This document shows, piece by piece, positions 10,188 to 20,279 of a DNA stretch of 64,000 bases; position 1 is the first letter of the stretch, and every line of letters begins with the position of its first letter. This stretch comes from Adiantum capillus-veneris (taxonomy: Eukaryota > Streptophyta > Polypodiopsida > Polypodiales > Pteridaceae), in the NCBI GenBank assembly GCA_014529385.2, contig CM043942.1:28509469-28573468 (forward strand), written 5' to 3'. Made by a program: the position numbers and the translations under genes. The notes under the pieces are model-generated. The model saw only the letters and a list, made by a program, of their open reading frames with translations, did not search any database and was not told the origin of the DNA.

Positions 10188-10405
10188 TGTTACCATATAC
10201 ACGTGGTAGTGATGTGTGTGAACCCACCCAAGCATTTTTTCCCTCATTAGGAGGTTTTTTCCCCCATGCATCGTATATACGCCCTTCATTCTATGGCTAA
10301 CTCATCTTTCCATTGTGCGCTAAGCAATATACTCTCTCTTGGGTTCCTTGAGCTTCTTCATCTTCTCCAAGTTGTGTGTGTCTCCTTGCAACCCTGTTTC
10401 CAACA
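10188..10405 (+). repeat. 3' LTR of the outer Copia element
   Basis: 218 bp beginning TGTTACCATATACACG and ending CCAACA. It aligns with 2453-2679 along its length, with shared AGTGATGTGTGTGAA, AGGAGGTTTTTT, CTAAGCAATATACTCTCT and TTCTCCAAG blocks. Confidence 0.85.
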
Positions 10406-12176
10406 CAACTTTCTAGCTCCTATTAATATTGTCCCAAAAATGGCCCAAATGTCTTTTATTGTTTATCTTTCTAGCTATTTGTCTCTAGAAGGGGTTAATC
10501 AAGATGTTTCCCACTTTGGATATCCAAGGGGACCAATGAGTAATGGAGTTTTGGAAGTACCTTGCCACCTCTCCCAATTCTAGCGCCTCCAAAGCTCTAG
10601 TACACTTTTGTACAGTCTCGCATGTTGTGCCTCCCAGTCTTAAATTGGACCACTGAGGGGCAAGCAGTTTGTCATGTACTTCTAATATCTTCCACTCGCC
10701 ACACCGTTAGAAGTCAGTTTTTCCTTGTCAATCAAGTCCTTCATCATAATGTCCGATGCTTGGTCATGCAGAGAGATCGACATCAAGAACTTGGCACATT
10801 GGGCCCCTCCATGAATAGCTGGGTTTAGAATCTTGATGCCTCCTTTCTCCATCAGCCTTGCAGCATCCTCCCAACTGGCCCATTGCCATGGCATCACGAC
10901 TTTGGTGTTATTTTTTCAAAGGAATATTTTCATTAGTTCCAAGAAATCCTTCCAACTACACTTATTTGAGAAGCAGACTATGTACGGGATTAGAAATGAA
11001 TTGATCACTTTAACCAAGCTCGGGAAGGGAAGAAACACATAATCTCACCTTCTCATCTTGCTTCTAATCTTTTCCATAACCCATTGGAATATTTGCTTAT
11101 GTGTTATGTTGACGCCCATTGGAGCACCAAGGTGGCAAAGGACCTTCCCTTTTTAAACTATCTCTCTTGTCCACATCGATGGATCAAAAGAATCGTTGTC
11201 TACAATGAGATCAATCTAGATTTTTCAATACTACATTTTGATACAGAGGCTAAGGAAAATGTTTGCACAATCTCCAAAGCCCTTCAAACAGTCTACAGGA
11301 AAGCTTTGAGGGAGAGCATGGAATCCTCTACAAATAGCTTTGCTAGAAGCTGGTTTTGTTAGGCATGGATAGCCCTTGGATCTCCCCTCTCATAGCACTA
11401 TCTTCCATCATGGTGACCAGGGGATGCGAGCCAATGACAAAAAACAATGGGGCGAGCAAACAAACCTACTTAATTGATCTTTTAACACCAAAATGCATCC
11501 ATAATCCTATCATTAAAAACCAGCTCAGAGTGGCTTCCAGCACTGAGGGTGAGAACTAGTCGACATAGTCAAGGCCCAAAGCCCAGAGATTTCATGACCT
11601 TCTTAATAAATGACCAATTAATTATGTCATAGGCTTTATCAAGATCAAGCTTCAAAGGGTACACTCTTGTTTAGTAGATGATGCATACTCTATGCCAACC
11701 ATGGCAAACGACAATGTTATCATATATTGACCTTCCTTTGATGAAGTCGTGCTGATGAGGAGTAATGGATTTATCCAGAATGGGTGACACCATAAGTGCA
11801 ACGGTCTTGGAAATAATCTTGTAGGCCAGTGACATCATGGTTATATGTCAGCATGTTTCAGCTGAGAGTAGTACATTTTCTTTGGAACCGGTTTGATGAG
11901 GCCCCTTTAATTACTCGAGTCAAAGGTTCCATTACGTAGAGCTTGGTTGGCCATTTGCGTAATTGGGGACAAGATCGTACCAAAATTCAATAAAAAATTC
12001 TATAGTCAGCCCATCCCACCTTAGGGGACTTCTCTTCACCTAAAACCTTCATAGCATAGAAGCATTCCTCCTCAATAAAGTCCTTCTCCAAGAGATTGTC
12101 TTTGGAGTGTGATATTGTTGTCTTGACGCTCCTCACAAGATTATTCCTGGCTTCATCCACTTTCGATGACCGGACC
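10406..12176 (-). pseudogene. LINE-B RT and downstream region, heavily mutated
   Basis: Minus-strand pieces in order: RT palm remnants around 11500-11660 (AYD-like and 'LCRLVLTL'); the catalytic box near 11316-11327, which reads F-V-E-D instead of F-A-D-D; the connector at 10682-10897 reading PWQWASWEDAARLMEKGGIK; and 'ARKINNKRHLGHFWDN' near 10430-10490. The loss of the first catalytic Asp and many stops show the polymerase is dead. Confidence 0.65.
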
Positions 12177-12764
12177 TCAAGTGTGACCTATGATTTGGCA
12201 AAGGTGATCGAGCATCACATTAGCCATTTCATCTTGGTCCTTCAATTCATCCCCCTCTCCATTCTTAAGAGAGTGGATTAGGCCTTGACCTCTTTTGACT
12301 TTTAAGGCTTTGAAAAAGTGCTCTTGATTGGCCACTTCGGGGTGAAGGTAGGTTTCCCTAGACAACACTCTCGCCTTTTGGACTTCCTCCATCTGATGAT
12401 CAGCCAGGTTAGTTCTAGTTTCAAGCCACTTTTTGTGGTCAACTTCAGATGTATTCCCTTCACGTTTTTTAGCTGTCAACTGCTCAACTTCATCTCCCAG
12501 ATGCTTCAAGCGCTCCTCGCGAGTCTTCTTCAATCTAGGGCCTACAGTTTTAATCACTTTTTGCATGATCCTGGTGAATGAGTCCCAATCTTTGGGGTTA
12601 TTTAAATAGACATCTTTACATAGATTCCTCTGGGGTGCTGACTTTTGCCTTCGGTTTTTCTCAGCTTGATGTGAAGGGGTAGGTGATTTGAAAGGGCTTA
12701 AGAGGTTACCACTTTCATATGTATCAGCGATGGAATCAAGTATACTTGATGCAAGCAGTAGCAT
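12177..12764 (-). pseudogene. LINE-B ORF2 linker between endonuclease and RT
   Basis: Longest open frame of LINE-B (195 codons). It is rich in Lys, Glu and Gln with a predicted helical stretch (RLKKTREERLKHLGDEVEQL), as is normal for the EN-RT linker of plant L1 elements. The C-terminal part (residues ~140-195, EHFFKALKVKRGQGLIHSL) matches the segment just before RT where 'G...I..L' precedes the polymerase. The ATG is internal to ORF2. Confidence 0.65.
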
Positions 12765-12793
12765 CTATCAAGTTGAGAGGTTCTTTGAGCATA

Positions 12794-13217
12794 CTACAAG
12801 TTGGTATACATGAAGCCCGGTGTGATGTTCCACAGACAAATCTCCCACATGTCCACCAATGCCCACTTCTCACAAAGGCTTATCCATTTGGATTTTTTGG
12901 ATCCAACTAGCATACTAGAAGACCAAGCCTGTTCTATCCTTCCTCTTCTCCACCATATTGAAGTCTCCAATAAGGATCCATTCCCCAATCATAGAGATTT
13001 CCTTCGCGTGCTCCCACAACTTAGCTTTATCCTTTGTGGTACAAGCACCATAGATGATAATGGTGATAGGTTGGTCAGCCCACTTAACCTGCACTCCTAA
13101 AGCTCTCCTAGAAGGATGGTTGAAAACCACCTTCGGCTCCAGGTCCTTGTCCACAATTGTAAGGACACCATTGAACCCATCAGTTCCTTCTCCATAGAAG
13201 ACTAGTTTTTTTTCCAC
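12794..13217 (-). pseudogene. LINE-B APE-type endonuclease remnant
   Basis: 13217-12915 reads GTDGFNGVLTIVDKDLEPKV, then IIIYGACT and WILIGDFNM (the GDFN catalytic block). After a break, 12988-12794 reads 'EQAWSSSMLVGSKK', 'LVDMWE' and 'ITPGFMYTN', the D.WR...P....YT(W/N) part. The enzyme would nick target DNA to prime reverse transcription. The N-terminal 'WN.RGL' block is not legible and a stop follows GLVF. Confidence 0.7.
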
Positions 13218-13366
13218 TTCTTGCCTTCTTTTGCTAGAAGCATCCAGGTGGTGCTCCTTGATCTCCTAACAGTTGATATCCTTAATTTTCTTAATCTCCT
13301 CCTATAAGAGGGAGATCTTCTCCTGAGTCTTAAAATACCTTTCACATTGAATAGTGAACTCTTCCA

Positions 13367-13812
13367 TTATTGAGATAGGGGTACAAACTCCTCAACCTTG
13401 AGGAAATCTTCATCCATGCCCTTGTTCCTACAATCCTCGTCCATTTGAACATTGCCATTCACAATTTGTGAGCTCAAAAAATTGGTTATCATGAAACTCT
13501 CGAGGTTTGAATCCTGCAACACCTCCAAGAAATTGTCATACATTAGAGGGGTTTTGGGATGATCTGGTAGTAGCTGCTCTTGCTTGGTATTTGAAGCGCT
13601 TACAAGGGATGTTGAAAACTTGTTTCCAACCCTCATCTTTCTTCCTATACGTAGGTGAAAGCACAATCTTCTCAATGATCGAGGTAGCCATTTTCATTTG
13701 GCCTGAGGACAAAAAACGATATCGTGGGGTGGCCTTTCCATTGCAATTTTGGACTTTATGGGACTTCATTGTGTTCTCTTGGGTAGCTTCATTTTCCTTA
13801 GCTTGCATGTAA
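13367..13812 (-). pseudogene. LINE-B ORF1 C-terminal part
   Basis: Two overlapping minus frames (13808-13536 and 13675-13367) that appear to be one sequence split by a frameshift. The second runs on as NFLEVLQDSNLESFMITNFL, then DEDFLKVEEFVPLSQ and a stop, shortly before ORF2. Acidic, polar and low in Cys. It probably belongs to ORF1's variable tail. Confidence 0.5.
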
Positions 13813-14001
13813 TTTCCTATTTGTTCATCAGCCTTCTGTGGTGTAGTCCCCGCATCATTAGCTCCCTAACACATTGTTGGCTCTCCTTTTTTCCCCTCAC
13901 TAGAACTTCTTGTTACGGATGAGGCCCCCTCACAAAGTGCTAAAATTTGTTACATTGGCCATTCAACCCCTCCTAGTTCTTGCAAACTTCATACTACATA
14001 C

Positions 14002-14570
14002 CTAGGCATTGGTGGTACCTGAGGAGGTGTGCTTGGGCTGGTGGGGCATACTATTGAAGCACCCACCAGAAAATGTTCCAAATTTCAATTGAATGACCTT
14101 CAAGCAGGCACCCATGTCCACCAGCAAGTCCTTGGGTTGGAGATTTCTTAAATCCCACCAAATCCATACCTTATTCACTTCGGAACCTAAGGCTTTTTCA
14201 GATGGCACAAACAAAGGAGAGTCGAGGGAGCCTGCTAGATCTTTCAAATTGTTCCTAAACCACAACATGAGGTTTACAAACTCTACCCACACCGGTCACA
14301 CGTCTTTGAATGCATCTGTGGATTCAAAATATGGATCCCATGGGAGTACACACATCGATGCCCGGTAAAGAAGAGTGGTCTTTTGGTCAGGATTTTGTTC
14401 CCTATTGTCTCATCGTTGAATTGCATAGAGAAGAAGCCTTTGATGAGATATTGGACCATCACAAATGATCCACATTGGTTGAGGAGATTGGCATTATAAA
14501 GCCAATTAATCAATTCGGCCTTGGTAGGTACCCTGCCGATAAAACAGAAGACCAAAGTCAAGCTTGCCAA
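14002..14570 (-). pseudogene. LINE-B ORF1, DUF4283-like RNA-binding region
   Basis: Frame 14570-14283 starts with GRVPTKAELINWLYN and carries VQYLIKGFFSMQFND and ILTKRPLFFTGH. Frame 14292-14002 continues with PVWVEF-type 'WVEFVNLMLWFRNNL', 'SPLFVPSEKALGS' and ends 'GGCFNSMPH'. This is the order seen in the DUF4283 and zinc-binding part of plant L1 ORF1, which coats element RNA. The zinc knuckle is incomplete. A frameshift splits the two frames near 14285. Confidence 0.65.
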
Positions 14571-14694
14571 CTAAGCCAACTATTTCTTTATGATAGCTGG
14601 TGAACAGCTACAGTGACTACACCTTCAACTTCAACCCTTTGCAAAAGCATTTTCTTGAGAGCTTGGAAGGCTCTATCCCCCTTGGTAGTATCCA

Positions 14695-14910
14695 TCAATC
14701 GGAGGGAGTCTCTGCTTCCTCAAGGGTTCTCTTGTTTAGAGACAAAGCACTGAGAATCTTGGCAAGCTCCATCTCTTTCAGCACCTTGCTTCCTCTCAAT
14801 TCATCCTTGCTCATTCTAGCAATATCGTTCGTACCGCTCTGATGAGAGGGGCAGTGGTGCCTTTCGGTCCTTTCAAAGCCTACTCGAGCGAGAAGTCCTT
14901 CACCAGTCAT
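14695..14910 (-). pseudogene. LINE-B ORF1 N-terminal region
   Basis: 71-codon minus frame, charged, with a helical stretch (ARMSKDELRGSKVLKEMELA). Its position just upstream of the DUF4283-like region suggests the ORF1 N-terminus. No domain recognised. Confidence 0.35.
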
Positions 14911-14990
14911 GGGGTCCCCGAAATCGCTTCATCATATGAGGGTCTAGCCGTAACTTCCATGGCGAGCACAATCTATGAAGGGGTTCTAAG

Positions 14991-15640
14991 CAGGGTTAAG
15001 CTCTTAGAAAGTAGAAAATAAGCGCGTGTTTTTTTTAGAATCGCGCTTAATATGGGATAATAGTCACGCTAAAGGGAGACATGATATAGAGAGGGTATAG
15101 GGGAAGGTTGTAACCCAGGGAAATGATCTCAAGCAGCTAAGCCCCTAAGCCCAAGCAAGAACTGTAGAGCGCATCAACACTAACCACATCTACAACAACC
15201 CAATAAGCGACACCACCGAACTACTTCCTAGGGGATGGAGACTTGCCAACACCAACAAAAACGTTGCACAATCCCTTACCCCTTCATGTTGTAGAACCTT
15301 AGCCTGCTCACCATCATGCTCCATTAGAGATCCGCTACATTAGAGACCTTTCTAAAAACTCAAGCAATGACATCTCTTCAATGAGTTTCAATCTCCACAT
15401 AAGAGAGTAGGTATTAACTTTAATTTCAATGAAGGACTCTTACAAATTTCATGCTTACTAAAAATAATGACCTTTTTGCCAAAACAATGAGAGATTTGTT
15501 TATGTCTTGAAGAATTACCCCTAGTGTTACAGTAGTTGATTTGGAATCAATGAGACCATTCTACAATCAACGCTCTCAAATATATAACCCTTTCAAGTAC
15601 TCAACGACAATGGTGTAGTCAAAGTGTTCAAATTAAACAC
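14991..15640. other. No gene seen; small hairpin
   Basis: About 650 bp without a supported gene. It contains an AAGCGCG...CGCGCTT inverted repeat (about 15025-15050) around a T-run. Sequence toward 15600 leads into a Copia RT fragment. Confidence 0.5.
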
Positions 15641-15649
15641 CTCTAAAAA

Positions 15650-15990
15650 TGCTTGGCAAAGTGGGAGCAAGCTATGGATCAAGAGATGGCTAACATTGAT
15701 GCAAATGAGACTTGGGACTTAGTGCCATTACACGAAGGAAAAATATAACTGGTTTCAAGTAGCAGTACAGCATATTGCAAAGGGGACAATTAATAGGTAT
15801 GAAGCTAGACTAGTAGCAAAAGGTTATAAAAAAATTCATGGGATTGATTGTCATGAGACTTTTAGCCCCAAGGCAAATTGTTACATTCATAACATTATTG
15901 TAGTGGTTGCATCAAAAGGTTGGTCAGATGGATGTGAAGAATCTTTTGTGCATGATGACAAGTAAGAAGAGGTGTATGTATCCCCAATTC
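15650..15990 (+). pseudogene. Copia RT N-terminal fragment, plus strand
   Basis: Reads 'KWEQAMDQEMANIDANETWD' then 'LVPL', and after a frame break 'RYEARLVAKGYKKIHGIDCH' and 'ETFSPKAN', the fingers and early palm of Copia RT, followed by a 'QMDVKN-F' remnant at about 15925-15950. The catalytic YVDD region is absent. The fragment is cut off near 15990 and faces a second Copia fragment on the other strand. Confidence 0.8.
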
Positions 15991-16019
15991 TCTGAGGAGT
16001 ATTTGCACTCATGCTACCT

Positions 16020-16830
16020 CACATGTTGTAATTAAATGCAACACTCTTGTAGTCAACCTCTATGCTCAAAAATTAAACGTGGTTTCCTTCTTGCTGCTAC
16101 ATGGGATAGATCATAGCAGCACTCCCAAGTTAAAATATAAACACACTTGTAGAATGCCGATCATATAGACTACCAAATCAATTTGCATCCTCGTAGCCAT
16201 AGAGCTACAACTTTGTACCCGCCTCATAAAAGAGAGTGTGCACCTCACTATATCCAAGTGTAGCTTCCTAGAAAGCTACATAAATTGACCCTCCAATCCT
16301 ACTATGTAACTCCAATTTGGTTGTGAACTGTCAAGTTGATCAAGGTACCCACAATCTTCCTATACATGGTGGCATTCTCAAGAACTTCACACATATAAGC
16401 TCTCACCTTCAAATTTTGATCTAAGATCATAGCAAAAGGCTTACAATCAATCATTCCATGCTTTAAAGATCTATCAATACACGTTGGCTCCATAACAACC
16501 ATATGCCCTCTTCCATGCATATAATAGCAATGCCCAAAACTATTGCAACTCAGGTAAATCTTTCCATACACTACAACCTCATAATTACCGTCAGCAATCA
16601 ATCATCTACATAGATATAAAATATTACATTACCCATTTCTTTCTCCTGTACATACAACGAGTCATATGCATCAACCACACAAAACCCACTGATATAAAAC
16701 ATGCAATTATCTTTGCATATCAAGCAAGTTATGTGCTTAGTTCAACCCACAAAGTGATTTCTTTAGCTTGCACGTATATTTGGTAACTACTTCTTTATGG
16801 AGCTTGGAAAAATGTTGCGATATCAAGACA
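16020..16830 (-). pseudogene. Copia RT C-terminus and RNase H fragment, minus strand
   Basis: Reading leftward: CKLKKSLCGLN near 16780-16750 (Y-G-L-K-Q type motif); an open frame 16601-16302 with 'LKHGMIDCKPFAMILDQNLK' and 'MYRKIVGTLINLT'; then RNase H remnants 'GYEDANWFGSLYDRHSTSVF' and 'EVDYKS' down to about 16030. Together with 15650-15990 this forms two Copia pieces in opposite directions that meet near 16000. The sequence between is too decayed to place the breakpoint exactly. Confidence 0.75.
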
Positions 16831-16961
16831 TCCGCGTGTCATCTTAAGGGTGACTCCACTTTTTTTCCTTTTAAAGGCCATTAAAAAACTTCCCTTTTCT
16901 TTCTACATCTATACAAATGTGGATATGGGTGGGTGTGTGTGGGGCGGGCAAAGAAGAAAGA

Positions 16962-16964
<3 letters not shown>

Positions 16965-17000
<36 letters not shown>
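16965..17000 (+). repeat. Poly-G run (~36 nt)
   Basis: Nearly uninterrupted G-tract after GAGAGG. Similar G or C tracts lie at 17174-17191, 32399-32421, 32616-32632, 33521-33531, 50868-50888, 53401-53412, 54274-54304 and 55650-55682. Length may be unreliable because such tracts sequence poorly. The poly-Gly and poly-Pro frames they create are artefacts. Confidence 0.9.
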
Positions 17001-17002
<2 letters not shown>

Positions 17003-17581
17003 TTTCCCTATATTCACAATCCGTCGTCAAAGGAGACTGCAGGTTGGAATGACTGGTAGGCCGATGTAGAACCACTAGTTAGAAATTATGATGTGAAAAT
17101 ACAATCAAGCACATTAGAGGAAAAGTCGGAAAGACGTAGACTAATCACATTGAATAGATTTTGAGAAAAGAGAGGGGGGGGGGGGGGGGGGCAAGTTGCC
17201 AGACAAGTTAAATTTGAGTGGATAGAGGAGAAATTGTAGAGCTCGAGTTCTTTGTCCTAACATATTCCATGTTATGGATAGAATTAGGGAATTATATACA
17301 GAATCGAAGCAAAAGGGAAAGTGGTGCCCTAGCTTTGGGGCTGTGTATTTCTTCTTGATTGGAAACCCCAAAAGGAAAGAAAGAAAAGCAAACTTAGATC
17401 AAATTTAGGGTGAATGGATAAAGTGGGTGTGATACATACACAACAAGTTGCATGGGAAGCTTTGTAGCAAAGGAGTACACCACATAACATGCAATGCTTG
17501 GGCACCAGCCGGTCCCTCACTTGAAATCCTTCAAGGATCGCACGACGCACGGCCACACTCAGAAAAAGGCCCCTCGAATCT

Positions 17582-17582
<1 letters not shown>
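17001..17582. other. No gene seen
   Basis: About 580 bp with a second G-run (17174-17191) and no recognisable coding sequence on either strand. Confidence 0.5.
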
Positions 17583-17630
<48 letters not shown>

Positions 17631-17819
17631 AGCTTGCCCAAAAGCGCGCGTACACAAATTTTTACTTGGTGAGCCAAAGGTGCTCTTTCCAGTATCTAGA
17701 TGCACAAGGTAGATACTGGAAAGATTAATGCCACGTGGAGCCTTGTGCATCCAGATACTGGAAAGAGCACCTTTGGCTCACCAAGTAAAAATTTGTGTAC
17801 GCGCGCTTTTGGGCAAGCT

Positions 17820-17857
<38 letters not shown>

Positions 17858-17926
17858 GGTTACTTAGTGAGCCAAAGGTGCTCTTTCCAGTATCTGGATG
17901 CACAAGGCTCCACGTGGCATTAATAA
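17583..17926. repeat. Three-block inverted repeat flanked by CT/GA arrays
   Basis: Block A (17583-17709) is (CT)n followed by AGTAGCTTGCCCAAAAGCGC... down to ATGCACAAGG. Block A' (17723-17854) is its reverse complement, ending in GGGCAAGCTACTGAGAG and (GA)n, with one mismatch over the 82 bp outside the microsatellite. Block A'' (17862-17926) repeats part of A again in direct orientation and adds CTCCACGTGGCATTAAT, which is the complement of 17724-17740. A single-stranded copy would form a very stable hairpin. Confidence 0.9.
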
Positions 17927-18059
17927 ATAATTCCAGCTCATTAAAAAAAAATGTAAAACGTTGCCATGAAAAGCTTTAAAAAAAAACGTTGCCATGAAAA
18001 GCTCTACGTCGGCCAGCAATCGAAGAATAAAGTGTTGCAGGAGTTCGACGCAGCGCTGA

Positions 18060-18320
18060 CAAGCAACTTCAAGTCCGCAGAGCAACTTCAAGTCTGCAGT
18101 AGCCACGTCGTCAGCAACACTACATCGGGTCCGCAAGTTCGCCAACAGAGCTTTGCTGAATAGCACTACAGGAGTTCAGAGCAGCGCTGACAAGAAACTT
18201 CAATTCCGTAGCAGCCACGTCGTCAGCAATAGTGCTTCAGGTGCGCAAGTTCGACAACTTCAATTCCACAGCAGCCACGTTGTCAGCAACAGTGCTTCTT
18301 CAGGTGCGCAAGTTCGCCAT
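18060..18320 (+). repeat. Tandem minisatellite, ~60-bp unit
   Basis: Three to four diverged units with AACTTCAATTCC, CAGCAGCCACGTCGTCAGCA, and AGGTGCGCAAGTTCG in order (starts near 18085, 18196 and 18255). The last unit runs into CCATGAGAGAGAGAG. Short frames here are repeat artefacts. Confidence 0.8.
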
Positions 18321-18404
18321 GAGAGAGAGAGAGAGATAGATAGATAGATAGTTCTATTATCGTCCTGGGAGGTCAAATATGACCTATGGGACCAAATGAA
18401 CATG

Positions 18405-19365
18405 TCACGTGGTGTGAGTGGAGTTCATAAGTGACTCTCGATGCTCAAAAATGGCTGAAATGAGCGTCGCAATAGAGAGTCCACATCGTGGTTGGGAGAG
18501 GAAGGTATGTAGGGAGAGCTCATGGCTGAATATATGGGGAAAAGAGGACCTAATGTGGTCAAAAGCTGAGCACTCAAGTAGTGTGTGGTACTCACTCTCT
18601 CGCACTTGACGAGGGCATAAGGTGCAAAGTCGATGACACTCCTCGCCAGTGCCCCAACGTCCTATCTCGCAGCGTAGAGAATGGGAGCTAAGACGAATGG
18701 AGGCAATGGTGCGGATCGCACTCAACGGGATGGGCTCAAGGATGTAGGAATGGGTTCGGTTACCTCGTTCCGAGAAGAAGAGAGATTTGTAGTTTGGGGC
18801 AACGTGTGTGGTGTAATGGCTGAAGCGAGAACCTCCGGATTTCTCCCAAGCCATGATACATTGGCGTTGTAAGAAGGCCTCATTAACTTGGGAGTCGATC
18901 GACGCATCCTTGACCAAGTGACATGCATCCCATCTTCCAAACCATTTCTTGATATCAAGCATCCACCCCGAACTTAGTATTTTGCTCTTGCATGTCTTTT
19001 GAACCTTTTGACTTGCTTCATATGCGATTCTAGGAAGTCGATGCAAAGGGCTACGTTGTGTCTTACGCATGTACTCCACAACCCTTTCCATGCCCAAGAC
19101 CTCAATGGGAAGCGATCCGGACTCAAGAAGTAAGAGCATGTAGGGTGTTTGTGTCTTGACTTGGAGAAAGTTGGTGAGAAAACGCTTTTGGACATTCTCA
19201 AACTCTTTCCAAGTAGACTTCCCGATGCTTCCACCCCACACCTCCACTCCATAAAGAAGCACCGGTGTCACCAATGTGTCAAAGAGGTACTTTTTGAGAG
19301 CCCAACACTTGATCTCTCCTGCATTGCACATGTTCTCAAATGCATAATAAGCCCTCTTTCCGGCT

Positions 19366-19372
<7 letters not shown>
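18405..19372 (-). pseudogene. LINE ORF2 C-terminal region, second family (LINE-C)
   Basis: Open minus-strand frame of about 320 codons after the GA array. In order: [40 protein letters not shown] (the 'PVLLYG.E.WG' block of the RT connection region); the MERVVEYMRKTQ block; and near the end a zinc-binding tail 'RWGTGEECHRLCTLCPRQVR' plus 'ESEYHTLLECSAFDHIR' (C..C...E...H.L..C). The catalytic RT core is absent, because the frame enters the CT/GA array at 19373. Its codon frame is unusually intact for a fragment this short. The family differs from LINE-A/B/D/E. Confidence 0.75.
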
Positions 19373-19426
<54 letters not shown>

Positions 19427-19512
19427 GTCTGTCGCCATGAGAGAGAGAGAGATTATGCTCATTAAAAAGTTCGCCATGACAGACAGAGAGAGAGAGAGAG
19501 AGAGAGAGAAAG

Positions 19513-19553
<41 letters not shown>
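19373..19553 (+). repeat. GA microsatellite cluster
   Basis: Long (GA)n runs at 19371-19422 and 19485-19553 interrupted by GTCGCCATGAGAGAG and TTCGCCATGACAGACAG. The Arg-Glu and Ser-Leu frames through here are not proteins. Confidence 0.95.
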
Positions 19554-19554
<1 letters not shown>

Positions 19555-19555
<1 letters not shown>

Positions 19556-19670
19556 TTGTGTCTATCGAGGCATTGGGATACGCCATGGGATTAGATCTGG
19601 CATTCTCTGCAGGCGAGAATTGCCAATGATAATCATCATGATGATGATATCGCGCTGAAGCAAGTTCTCC

Positions 19671-19726
<56 letters not shown>

Positions 19727-19870
19727 CAGATTATGCATGTCGAGGTGAAGAAGAGGTGGGAGTTGGCGGCCGAGTGCACGTTTGGTAAGCCATGGGATGA
19801 GCTCATGGCATTCTGTGCAGGCGGAGATTGGCAATGATAATCATGATGATGATGGTGTACAGCAGCGCGA
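19555..19870 (+). repeat. Composite repeat: two unique blocks with GA spacers
   Basis: Block 1 (19560-19670) and block 2 (19785-19865) share GCCATGGGAT, TGGCATTCT-TGCAGGCG, GAGAATTGCCAATGATAATC and a (GAT)n tail. They are separated by CCATGAGAGAG and a (GA)n array (19675-19723). The same CCATGA plus (GA)n joint occurs at 18313, 19433 and 19667. Confidence 0.8.
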
Positions 19871-19975
19871 TAATATTAATGATGGCTGAGGTAAACATGG
19901 CCATGCCGCGTGATAAGGAAAGCAAACCAGAGCAGTGTAAGTTGATGAGAATAATCAAGCAAGATGCCGTGTGAT

Positions 19976-20260
19976 AGAGAGAGAGAGAGAGAGAGAGAGG
20001 GAGAATTACGCCAACTGATTGAAATCTGATATCTTCTGTTCCAATAGCAGTAGAACAGACCTTTTCTAGTCAGAGAGGATACATAGGATTTTGCCAATTG
20101 ATCATCGATTTAAATCTGGCATCTTCTATTTCAATAGAACTAGATCAAACCGATGCCATGTGTGAGAGATAGAGAGATTCATACCCGTGTCTTTTACTAT
20201 TGACTCGATTCCAGATTATGCCAAATGACCATTGAATGAAATCTGACATGTTATATTTCC
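19976..20260 (+). repeat. Degenerate tandem repeat, ~110-bp unit, three copies
   Basis: Units beginning near 20010, 20093 and 20218 share GCCAA(C/T/A)TGA, GAAATCTG, ATCTTCT and CAATAGAAC elements. The first is preceded by a (GA)n run. This lies just upstream of the Helitron and may contain or be disrupted by its unplaced 5' end. Confidence 0.55.
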
Positions 20261-20279
20261 TTGCATGCCCTGTATTATG

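Larger units (their letters stand above)
2453..10405 (+). mobile_element. Ty1/Copia LTR retrotransposon, decayed, carrying nested insertions
   Basis: Paired LTRs starting TGTTAC lie at 2453-2679 and 10188-10405. A primer binding site (2682) and a polypurine tract (10177) sit at the inner edges. Pol remnants in Copia order (GAG-pre-integrase, integrase, RT, RNase H) lie between 7480 and 10010. Possible 5-bp TSDs are CACCT (2448-2452) and CAACT (10406-10410). Removing the inner element (2864-7341) leaves about 3.5 kb, short for Copia: gag is missing and most of RT is deleted, so the element is defective. The two flanks are LINE pieces on opposite strands, so the site was also rearranged, or the TSD match is chance. 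Confidence 0.85.
10406..14990 (-). mobile_element. LINE (L1-like), minus strand, decayed (LINE-B)
   Basis: Reading leftward from about 14990: ORF1 with a DUF4283-like region, APE endonuclease, a long linker, RT and post-RT blocks. Its 3' end is lost at the Copia border (10406). Shared phrases (LCRLVLTL, FNDRI, the ARKINNK block, GGIKILNP) place it in the same family as LINE-A, -D and -E. Stops and frameshifts are frequent. The 5' border is set only by where similarity fades. Confidence 0.75.

Noticed and set aside
13495-13520. B-box-like GGTTTGAATCC
   Set aside because: No A-box at the right distance, and it lies in legible LINE ORF1 sequence.
17559-17750. Ser-Leu or Arg-Glu rich frames through CT/GA arrays (also 19149-19658, 19562-19834, 48491-48719)
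   Set aside because: They are translations of dinucleotide repeats. The only real coding near them is the LINE tail at 18405-19372.
18000-18320. CRISPR-like array
   Set aside because: Units of about 60 bp are contiguous and diverged, with no unique spacers. It is a minisatellite in a eukaryotic genome.
20185-20200. TCATACCCGTG as the Helitron 5' end
   Set aside because: Begins TC but is preceded by T rather than A, and no comparison copy is available. The 5' end is left unplaced.
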